Shown one piece after another: positions 55,727 to 64,000 of a stretch of 64,000 bases of DNA. This DNA is from Buchnera aphidicola (Sipha maydis) (GTDB lineage Bacteria; Pseudomonadota; Gammaproteobacteria; Enterobacterales; Enterobacteriaceae): positions 310,001-374,000 of the forward strand of contig NZ_CP097205.1 of the NCBI RefSeq assembly GCF_024029855.1, in the 5' to 3' direction. The notes beneath the pieces were generated by a model, which did no database searches, had not been told where the DNA came from, and worked only from the letters and a program-made list of their open reading frames with translations. Numbering within the stretch: the stretch's first letter is position 1; every line of letters begins with the position of its first letter. The translations under genes and the position numbers were made by a program.

Positions 55727-56020
55727 ATGAAAATACGCCCTTTACATGATCGTATTCTTATTAAGCGTGAAGAAGTTGAATCAAAATCTGCAGGTGGAAT
55801 TGTTTTAACGGGTTCTGCTGCAGGTAAGTCTAATAGAGGTAAGGTTTTAGCAGTTGGGAATGGGAGAATTTTAGATAATGGAAGTATAAAAAAGTTAGAC
55901 GTCAAAGTAAATGATATTGTTATTTTTAATGAAGGATATGGTGCAAAAACAGAAAAAATTGATGATGAAGAAGTTTTAATTTTAACAGAAAATGATATTT
56001 TAGCAGTTATTGAAAAATAA
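55727..56020 (+). CDS. groES: Co-chaperonin GroES
   Basis: 97 residues, the E. coli length. [16 protein letters not shown], the mobile loop [18 protein letters not shown] and [12 protein letters not shown] are standard. A strong AAGGAG ribosome site lies 10 bases before the ATG, better than almost all others in the window and consistent with very high expression. It is followed by groEL after 48 bases. Confidence 0.98.
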   Translation: MKIRPLHDRILIKREEVESKSAGGIVLTGSAAGKSNRGKVLAVGNGRILDNGSIKKLDVKVNDIVIFNEGYGAKTEKIDDEEVLILTENDILAVIEK

Positions 56021-56056
56021 TATTTTTTTTTATTTTTTTATTAAAACATTCTTTGA

Positions 56057-57715
<1,659 letters not shown>

Positions 57716-57794
57716 TAATTTTTTTTGTAAAATAATATAATTTATTTATAAATAAAATTATTATTAACACAAAAAAATTTAAAATATTTTAATT

Positions 57795-57832
57795 TATTTT
57801 CCCTTAATTTTCTCTTGTATTAAGGGAAAATA
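57795..57832 (+). terminator. Terminator hairpin downstream of groEL
   Basis: A perfect 14-bp stem (TATTTTCCCTTAAT / ATTAAGGGAAAATA) with a 10-base loop, starting 80 bases after the groEL stop. Three G-C pairs sit centrally. No long T-run follows immediately, so it could also be an RNA 3'-end stabiliser. Confidence 0.68.
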
Positions 57833-57874
57833 TTTTAAAATCAACCTTTAATATTAATTAATTTTTTTTAAAAT

Positions 57875-58444
57875 ATGTCAAATAATTATTCTATACATTC
57901 ATTAAAACCAGGATTGAAAGTTATTATTTTTAAAGAACCATGTATTATTAAAAGTAGTTTTTTTGTAAAACCAGGAAAAGGACAAGCTTTTACACGTGTA
58001 AAGTTTAAAAGTTTTTTATCAGGAAAAACAGTAGAATTAAATTTTAAAGCAACTGATCGTTTAAAAAAAGCAAATATTAAAGAAATTGATTCAATATATT
58101 TATATAATGATAATTCTTTTTGGTATTTTTTAGATAATAGTACTTTTGAAGAGATTCATGTTATTAAAGAAATTATTGATTTTAAACGTTTTTGGTTAAT
58201 ACCTCAATGTCAATGTTCATTAACTGTTTGGAAAAAAAATGTTATTTCAGTAAATGTTAACAATTTTATTAATTTAAAAGTGATTCAAACATCTCCTGTT
58301 ATTAAAAAAAATTCAATAAATAATAGTTTGAAAATGGCTATATTAGAAACAGGTGTATCAATTAAAGTTCCTTATTTTATAAAAATTAATGATTATATAA
58401 AAGTTGATACAAGAAAATGTAAATATATTTCAAGAGTAAAATAA
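57875..58444 (+). CDS. efp: Translation elongation factor P
   Basis: 189 residues (E. coli 188). The lysine modified by EpmA is Lys35 in FVKPGKGQAF. LYNDNSFWYF, the ISV strand and the C-terminal KVDTRKCKYISRVK identify it. It relieves stalling at polyproline stretches; the yidC repeats (PKEAPKTP) are proline rich but have no consecutive prolines. The region around residues 150-165 diverges from E. coli, lacking the GGKPAT segment. Confidence 0.95.
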   Translation: MSNNYSIHSLKPGLKVIIFKEPCIIKSSFFVKPGKGQAFTRVKFKSFLSGKTVELNFKATDRLKKANIKEIDSIYLYNDNSFWYFLDNSTFEEIHVIKEIIDFKRFWLIPQCQCSLTVWKKNVISVNVNNFINLKVIQTSPVIKKNSINNSLKMAILETGVSIKVPYFIKINDYIKVDTRKCKYISRVK

Positions 58445-58464
58445 TGAGTGATATTTTTTTAGTT

Positions 58465-59205
58465 TTATTTTTTTTTAACAGAAACATATGAACGATAGCT
58501 TTTCCAATTAAAATTCAACCATATACTGTTTCCTAATTTCATGCGATCAAGTATTCTTTCTCCTAAAAGTTGATGCAAACTGTTATAGTTTAAATTGGAT
58601 AACATTCCTGTGGATTTTTTAGATGCTGAACGTCTATCTATAATCTGATGAATAATTATTTTTTCATAGTTAGATTCTTTTTGTATTCCTATTTCATCAA
58701 TAATTAATAAATCTACTGTACTTGTTTTATTAATGAAATATTCTTCAGTAAAATTATTATTTTTTTGGAATGTTTTTTTTATTTTTGACATAAGATCTGC
58801 AATGGTAATTATTAATATTTTTTTTCCATGTAAAATTAAATGGTTTCCTATTGCTGCAGCTAAGTGATTTTTCCCTGTTCCTGGTTTTCCTGAAAAAATA
58901 AAATTTGATAATTCTTTATTAAAATTTTTTACATATTTTTTAGAGGAATTGAGTGCTTTTTCTTGTCCTGAATGAAACACTTTATAATTTTTAAAAGAAC
59001 AATTAAGATACAAATCTTTTATTCCAGATTCTTCTAAAGTTTTTTGAATTTTCATAGCTTTATTTCTTATTAAAATAGATTTTGAGAATAGTAAACCTTT
59101 TTTTTTATTCCATAATAATAAATCTTTTTCATTTTTAAATTTAGGTTGAATATGAGGTGGAATAATAGATTTTATACGTTTCATTAATTTTATATGATTT
59201 TTCAT
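58465..59205 (-). CDS. dnaC: Helicase loader DnaC
   Basis: 246 residues (E. coli 245), aligned end to end: N-terminal DnaB-binding part IIPPHIQPKFKNEKDLLLW, NCSFKNYKVF, Walker A FSGKPGTGKNHLAAAIG (with Asn after Lys as in E. coli), Walker B LLIIDEIGIQ, ERILDRMKLGNSIW. It loads DnaB onto DNA opened by DnaA. It converges on efp. Confidence 0.95.
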   Translation of the reverse strand: MKNHIKLMKRIKSIIPPHIQPKFKNEKDLLLWNKKKGLLFSKSILIRNKAMKIQKTLEESGIKDLYLNCSFKNYKVFHSGQEKALNSSKKYVKNFNKELSNFIFSGKPGTGKNHLAAAIGNHLILHGKKILIITIADLMSKIKKTFQKNNNFTEEYFINKTSTVDLLIIDEIGIQKESNYEKIIIHQIIDRRSASKKSTGMLSNLNYNSLHQLLGERILDRMKLGNSIWLNFNWKSYRSYVSVKKK

Positions 59206-59300
59206 AAAAAAATCCTAATTTTCTATTCGTTGTTGTATTTTCAAATTTTTATTGTATAAATCTTTATTGTTTTAAAAATATTTTTTTATCACGATATAAG

Positions 59301-59873
59301 TTATTTTTTTAAATAAATAGTGTATTCTATTTTTTTAGTTGCTTTTTTTTTTTGAATAATCCAGTTTTTTGGAATATGAAAAGTTTTTTTAGAAATTTTT
59401 TTTTCGATATAAATGATTGTATTTTTTTTAGTATATTTATTTTTTTCTAATAAAAATATAGTTTTTTGTAATAATTGAAAATTATTATAAGGAGGATCAA
59501 GAAAAATGATGTTATATTTATTTTTTTTTTCTTTTAACCATTTTAAAGTATTTGTATGAATTATTTTTATTGTATTAATTTTTAACTTTTTTAAGTTTTT
59601 GTATATATAAAAGATATTTTTTTTATCAATTTCAAGAGATGTAACGTGTTTTGCATGTCTAGAAATAGATTCAATTCCTAATATTCCACTTCCTGCAAAA
59701 CAATCTAAACATATTGCATTTTGAATATATTTTGTTATCCAATTAAATAATGTCTCTCGAATAAAATTTGTAGTTGGTCTAAGATTTTTGGAATGATTAA
59801 TATAAATTTTATGTTTTTTAAATTTTCCACCAATAATTTTTAAAGTATTTTTTTTAAATTTTTTTTTTTTCAT
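59301..59873 (-). CDS. rsmD: 16S rRNA m2G966 methyltransferase RsmD
   Basis: 190 residues (E. coli 198). LKIIGGKFKKHKI, LRPTTNFIRETLFNWI, the SAM motif LDCFAGSGILGIES and the catalytic FLDPPYNN are clear. It is divergent from ftsY, as in E. coli. Confidence 0.94.
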   Translation of the reverse strand: MKKKKFKKNTLKIIGGKFKKHKIYINHSKNLRPTTNFIRETLFNWITKYIQNAICLDCFAGSGILGIESISRHAKHVTSLEIDKKNIFYIYKNLKKLKINTIKIIHTNTLKWLKEKKNKYNIIFLDPPYNNFQLLQKTIFLLEKNKYTKKNTIIYIEKKISKKTFHIPKNWIIQKKKATKKIEYTIYLKK

Positions 59874-59967
59874 TTTTTTTTTGATAAATAATGAATTTTT
59901 TTATAAAAATGTTTTATTATTAAGATATCATATTATATAAAATTTTTTTATAAAAGGTCATTTATTT

Positions 59968-61047
59968 ATGTCTAAAGACAACAAGAATTTTTTTTTTTCA
60001 TTTATTGATAAAATAAATTTTTTTAAAAAAAAAAATAGCGAAGAAACTAATATTGAGAAAATAAAAAAGAAAGAAAAATCTTTTCAAGATACACAAGTTC
60101 AAGAAAAAAAAACATATATTAAAAAAGGAAAGCAATTTATAAATTTTCTAAAAGACAAATTTAAAAAAACTAAAGAAAATTTACATTCTATTTTTAAGAA
60201 TATTTTTGTAAATAAAAAAATTGATTCATCTTTTTTTAAAAAATTAGAAGAAAAATTAATTTCTGCAGATGTCAATTTTAAAACTATAGAAAAATTATTA
60301 AATAATGTAAAAAACAATTTAAATGAAGAAGAATTACAAAATTCAAATGTAGTTTTACATGCTATTAAAAAGGAAATGATAAATATTTTTAAAAAAACAC
60401 CTAAATCTCTTTTTTTAAGTTCTAATATAAAAAAACCTATTATTATTATCTTAGTTGGCGTAAATGGTGTAGGAAAAACTACAACAGTTGTTAAACTTGC
60501 TAAACTATATAAAAATAATAAGCAGAGAGTTCTTGTTTCTGCTGCAGATACTTTTAGAGTTGCAGCAGTAGATCAAGTAGAAAATTTATGTAAAAATAAC
60601 AATATACCTGTTATTTCTAAAAACGTTGGATCTGATCCAGCTTCTGTTGTATATGATTCTGTCCAAAAAGCTATTTCACAAAAATTTGATGTATTAGTTA
60701 TTGATACTGCAGGTCGATTACATACAAAAATTAATTTAATGCATGAAATAAAAAAAATAATCCGCGTTATAAAGAAAATTAATGGAGTAGGACCAACTGA
60801 AATTCTTTTAACAATTGATTCATGTACTGGGCAAAATGCTTTAATTCAAGCAAAAGAGTTTAATAAATTTTTAGGAATTACTGGATTAATATTAACGAAA
60901 TTTGATGGAACTTCTAAAGGAGGAATTGTTTTATCTATAGCAGATAAATTTTCTATTCCAATTAGATATGTTACTTCCGGTGAATCTTTAAATGATATTT
61001 ATTTTTTTGATAAGAAAGATTTTATTAATTCAATATTCAAATTTTAA
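59968..61047 (+). CDS. ftsY: Signal recognition particle receptor FtsY
   Basis: 359 residues (E. coli 497); the long acidic N-terminal A domain is reduced to about 60 mostly basic and lysine-rich residues. The NG domain is complete: helical N domain with ISADVNFKTIEKLL, G1 GVNGVGKTTTVVKLAKLY, DTFRVAAVDQVE, DTAGRLHTK and TKFDGTSKGG. It targets ribosomes to the membrane. ftsE and ftsX, which follow in E. coli, are missing; rpoH comes next. Confidence 0.95.
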   Translation: MSKDNKNFFFSFIDKINFFKKKNSEETNIEKIKKKEKSFQDTQVQEKKTYIKKGKQFINFLKDKFKKTKENLHSIFKNIFVNKKIDSSFFKKLEEKLISADVNFKTIEKLLNNVKNNLNEEELQNSNVVLHAIKKEMINIFKKTPKSLFLSSNIKKPIIIILVGVNGVGKTTTVVKLAKLYKNNKQRVLVSAADTFRVAAVDQVENLCKNNNIPVISKNVGSDPASVVYDSVQKAISQKFDVLVIDTAGRLHTKINLMHEIKKIIRVIKKINGVGPTEILLTIDSCTGQNALIQAKEFNKFLGITGLILTKFDGTSKGGIVLSIADKFSIPIRYVTSGESLNDIYFFDKKDFINSIFKF

Positions 61048-61234
61048 TTATTAAAATTATGTTATATTAATAAAAAAGTAAGATATATAAATAAAATTCT
61101 ATATTGTCTAAAATTATTTTTTAAAAATTTTTTTCATGAATTTTTTTATATATTTTATGGTGATTATTTTATAAAATTTTAACTCATTTTTTATTTGACA
61201 ATTATTTAAAATTATGAGTTTGATAGGAATAAAA

Positions 61235-62104
61235 ATGATTGATAGAATGAAATTTTCATCAAGAAATTTTTTAAATTCTTTAAATACTTGTATTAAAATT
61301 TCTAGTAATTTTCCTATTTTATCTGCAAAAGATGAAAAAAAATTAGCTATAAAATTATTTCAAAATGGTGATTTAAAAGCTGCTAAAATTTTAATATTAT
61401 CGCATTTACGTTTTGTTATTCATGTTGCAAAAAATTATTCTGGATATGGGTTACCTCAAGCAGATTTAATTCAAGAAGGAAATATTGGTTTGATGAAATC
61501 TGTTAAAAAATTTAATCCTTATTTAGGAGTTCGTCTAATTTCTTTTGCAATTCATTGGATTAAATCAGAAATTCATGAATATGTTCTTCGAAATTGGAGA
61601 ATTGTTAAAGTTGCTACTACTAAATCACAAAGAAAACTTTTCTTTAATTTAAGAAAAACAAAAAAAAAGTTAGGTTGGTTTAATAAAAAAGAGATTTCGT
61701 ATGTAGCACAAAAATTAGGAGTAAAAAATAAGGACGTTATTGAAATGGAATCTAGAATGTCAGCTAAAGATGTTTTTTTTAATAATCATACAGAAGATGA
61801 TGATTCTCAGGAGAATGTAAAAAATATATATTCTATTCCATTTTTAAAAGATCAACTATCAGATTTTACTTATGGAATAGAAAAAGATAACTGGAAGAAG
61901 CACACTAAAAATAAATTAAATTTAGCTCTTTCATGTTTAGATGAACGTAGTAGAGATATTATTTATTCGCGTTGGTTAGATAATAATAAAAAAAAAAATA
62001 CTTTACAAGATATAGCAAAAATTTATGGAATATCAGCTGAGAGAGTACGTCAATTAGAAAAAAACGCTATGAAAAAACTTCGTTTAACAATAAAAAACAT
62101 ATAA
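61235..62104 (+). CDS. rpoH: RNA polymerase heat-shock sigma factor RpoH (sigma-32)
   Basis: 289 residues from the ATG at 61235 (E. coli 284). This start is chosen because MIDRMKFS aligns with MTDKMQSL and AGGAAT lies 5 bases upstream; the ATG at 61214 would add 7 residues. Region 2 ([34 protein letters not shown] and [24 protein letters not shown]), the RpoH box QRKLFFNLR and region 4.2 [18 protein letters not shown] are intact. It should recognise the groESL promoter at 55.6 kb. Confidence 0.95.
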   Translation: MIDRMKFSSRNFLNSLNTCIKISSNFPILSAKDEKKLAIKLFQNGDLKAAKILILSHLRFVIHVAKNYSGYGLPQADLIQEGNIGLMKSVKKFNPYLGVRLISFAIHWIKSEIHEYVLRNWRIVKVATTKSQRKLFFNLRKTKKKLGWFNKKEISYVAQKLGVKNKDVIEMESRMSAKDVFFNNHTEDDDSQENVKNIYSIPFLKDQLSDFTYGIEKDNWKKHTKNKLNLALSCLDERSRDIIYSRWLDNNKKKNTLQDIAKIYGISAERVRQLEKNAMKKLRLTIKNI

Positions 62105-62196
62105 TTTTAATATTTTTTTAATTTTTTATTTTTTTTAATTAGTTTTTAAAATTTTTTTTTATAAATATCAAAAAATTAAAGAAAAGAGATTATTTC

Positions 62197-64000
62197 ATGA
62201 AAATATGTAGTCATATATTAGGATTTCCAAGAATAGGTTGGAAAAGAGAATTAAAGAAATCTCAAGAAGATTATTGGAACAGAAAGATTTCTCAATGTGA
62301 ATTAAAAATAGTTGGTAAAAATATCAGAAAAAAAAATTGGACAACTCAAAAAGATATGGGTTTATCTTTTTTATCAGTTGGAGATTTTTCATGGTATGAT
62401 CATGTTTTAACAACAAGCATGATGTTAGGAAACATTCCATCAAGATTTTTATATGATGGTGAAGTGGATTTAGATACATTATTTCATATTGCTCGAGGAG
62501 TTTCATTTAATAGAAAACCTACTTTTCCTTCTGAAATGACAAAATGGTTTAATACTAATTATCATTATATTGTTCCAGAATTTAACCAAAAAAGTTCTTT
62601 TCATTTTTTATGGAAACAGATATTAGAAGAAATTCGCGAAGCGAAAAATTATAAAAAAGATATTAAACCTATTATTTTAGGACCAATGTCATATCTTTTT
62701 TTAGGAAAATCTGGTGATTTAAATTTTAATTGTTTATCTTTACTTCCTAAAATTTTGCCAGTTTATCAAAAAATTTTAAAATGTATTAAAAATGAAAATA
62801 TTTCTTGGATCCAGATAGATGAACCTATTTTAGCATTAGATTTACCTGATGAATGGAAAAAAAATTTTATATATAGTTATAAATTTTTGAAAAGTGATTT
62901 AAAAACGTTATTAACCACATATTTCGGAAGTATTACGCATAATTTAGATATTATTCAATCTATTCCGATAGATGGTTTACATATAGATTTAATTTCTGGA
63001 GATTATGATTTACAAAATTTTAATAAAAAATTACCACAAGAAATAATTTTATCGTTAGGTATAATTAATGGAAGAAATATTTGGAAAACTAATCTATTAG
63101 AATGTTTTCATTTAGTTAAAAATTTTCAAAAATATCGAAAAAATATTTGGATTGGTACATCTTGTTCTTTATTACATGTTCCTATTGACTTAGATCAAGA
63201 AATTCATTTTGATTCTAGAATAAAAAATTATTTTTCTTTTGCTGTACAAAAATGTTATGAATTATTTTTATTAAATGATGCGATTAATAAAAATAAAAAA
63301 ACTTTATTAGAATCTTGGGTTCTTCCTTTGCATGAAAAGATTTATTTCAATCAGTTAAATAAAAAAAATATTCAGAAAAGATTATTAAATCTTACAGAAA
63401 AAGATTATCAAAGAAAGAATAATTATGTTATACGATTTAAAAAACAACAAAAAAAGTTTAATTTCCCTATATTACCAATAACAACAATTGGTTCTTTTCC
63501 TCAGACAAAAAAATTAAGATTTTTGAGAGCGAAATTTAAAGACAAAATTTTAGATGAAAAAGTTTATAAAGAAAAAATTTTTAAAATCATTAAAAAAAAT
63601 ATTCAAATTCAAGAAGATTTAGATATTGATGTTTTGGTTCATGGAGAACCTGAACGTAATGACATGGTTGAATATTTTGGAGAAAATTTAGATGGATTTT
63701 TATTTACAAATGATGGATGGGTACAAAGTTATGGTTCTAGATGTGTAAAACCTCCAATTATTTTTAGTGACATTTCTTATATTAAACCTATTACCGTATC
63801 TTGGATTAAATATGCACAATCTTTAACTAAAAAACCAGTTAAAGGAATGTTAACAGGTCCTGTTACAATGTTATTGTGGTCTTTTCCGAGAGAAGATATT
63901 TCTAAAAAAATAATTTCTCAACAAATTGCATTAGCTTTACAAGATGAAATACGTGAATTAGAAAAAAATAAGATTAATATTATACAAGTTGATGAACCAG
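62197..64000 (+). CDS. metE: Cobalamin-independent methionine synthase MetE (3' end beyond window)
   Basis: The frame is open from the ATG at 62197 to the last base, about 601 residues of an expected 750 or so. It transfers a methyl group from methyltetrahydrofolate to homocysteine. LGFPRIGWKRELKK, VGDFSWYDHVLTTS, MTKWFNTNYHYIVPEF, WIQIDEPILAL, TTYFG and the C-domain TTIGSFPQT, VHGEPERNDMVEYFGE and LTGPVTMLLWSFPRED are conserved. The zinc ligands lie beyond the right edge. GAAAAGAG precedes the start. Confidence 0.95.
   Translation, partial: MKICSHILGFPRIGWKRELKKSQEDYWNRKISQCELKIVGKNIRKKNWTTQKDMGLSFLSVGDFSWYDHVLTTSMMLGNIPSRFLYDGEVDLDTLFHIARGVSFNRKPTFPSEMTKWFNTNYHYIVPEFNQKSSFHFLWKQILEEIREAKNYKKDIKPIILGPMSYLFLGKSGDLNFNCLSLLPKILPVYQKILKCIKNENISWIQIDEPILALDLPDEWKKNFIYSYKFLKSDLKTLLTTYFGSITHNLDIIQSIPIDGLHIDLISGDYDLQNFNKKLPQEIILSLGIINGRNIWKTNLLECFHLVKNFQKYRKNIWIGTSCSLLHVPIDLDQEIHFDSRIKNYFSFAVQKCYELFLLNDAINKNKKTLLESWVLPLHEKIYFNQLNKKNIQKRLLNLTEKDYQRKNNYVIRFKKQQKKFNFPILPITTIGSFPQTKKLRFLRAKFKDKILDEKVYKEKIFKIIKKNIQIQEDLDIDVLVHGEPERNDMVEYFGENLDGFLFTNDGWVQSYGSRCVKPPIIFSDISYIKPITVSWIKYAQSLTKKPVKGMLTGPVTMLLWSFPREDISKKIISQQIALALQDEIRELEKNKINIIQVDEP

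Noticed and set aside
61195..61200. TTGACA before rpoH as a -35 element
   Set aside because: Only 35-40 bases before the chosen ATG, with no convincing -10 at 16-18 bases; the transcript would start almost at the coding region.

Overview
This window is a chromosome segment of a strongly AT-rich, gene-reduced gammaproteobacterial endosymbiont, almost certainly Buchnera aphidicola. Nearly every protein is a recognisable, lysine- and asparagine-shifted version of its Escherichia coli counterpart. Gene order is that of Buchnera: mnmG-atpBEFHAGDC-gyrB-dnaN-dnaA-rpmH-rnpA-yidC-mnmE-tRNA-Phe-groES-groEL-efp-dnaC-rsmD-ftsY-rpoH-metE. There are no phage genes, insertion sequences, CRISPR arrays or rRNA genes. 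trpE and trpG lie on the chromosome here, not on a multicopy plasmid. Chromosomal trpEG is known from gall-forming aphid lineages such as Schlechtendalia and Baizongia, so a related host is plausible but not proven.

Layout. 0.1-6.5 kb: yqgE-ruvX-yggS-hemW, then trmB/mutY-yggX and sbcB. 6.8-9.5 kb: tRNA-Asn, tRNA-Ile(CAT), pyrE, dut and the ribosomal cluster rplI-rpsR-rpsF. 9.6-16.2 kb: an N-terminally truncated rnr, purA, a frameshifted miaA, pgi, orn and tRNA-Gly. 16.8-22.2 kb: trpEG, rpmE, hslVU, fpr. 22.7-28.4 kb: rsmJ, a YnfM-type transporter, dapF, cyaY, a tRNA cluster (Pro, His, Arg), rho, trxA. 28.6-32.3 kb: ilvC, ilvD, tRNA-Trp. 32.5-37.3 kb: iscS-iscU-(frameshifted hscB)-fdx, der, yfgM. 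37.3-37.6 kb: probable replication origin. 37.6-64 kb: mnmG, the ATP synthase operon, the dnaA/gyrB/dnaN block, rpmH-rnpA-yidC-mnmE, groESL, efp, dnaC, rsmD, ftsY, rpoH and the first four fifths of metE, which runs off the right edge.

How the genes work together. The segment couples replication initiation (origin, DnaA, DnaN, DnaC, gyrase), proton-driven ATP synthesis, chaperones under a recognisable heat-shock promoter with its sigma factor (RpoH), a pared-down Isc iron-sulfur system, and amino acid supply to the host: anthranilate synthase for tryptophan, IlvC/IlvD for branched chains, DapF for lysine and MetE for methionine.

Most notable points. (1) miaA, hscB and yidC are each broken by the lack of one base in a long homopolymer (A10, A14, T11), so one extra base from polymerase slippage would restore all three. 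gyrB and der carry even longer A-runs (19 and 17) that are in frame. (2) yidC carries a 48-bp tandem repeat coding a proline/lysine-rich spacer where the periplasmic domain should begin. (3) Three 9-mers at exact 11-bp spacing sit at the switch in strand composition upstream of mnmG and look like DnaA boxes. DnaA itself has lost a conserved DNA-reading aspartate. (4) hscA is missing from the isc cluster while hscB is frameshifted. (5) RNase R is reduced to its catalytic and S1 parts.
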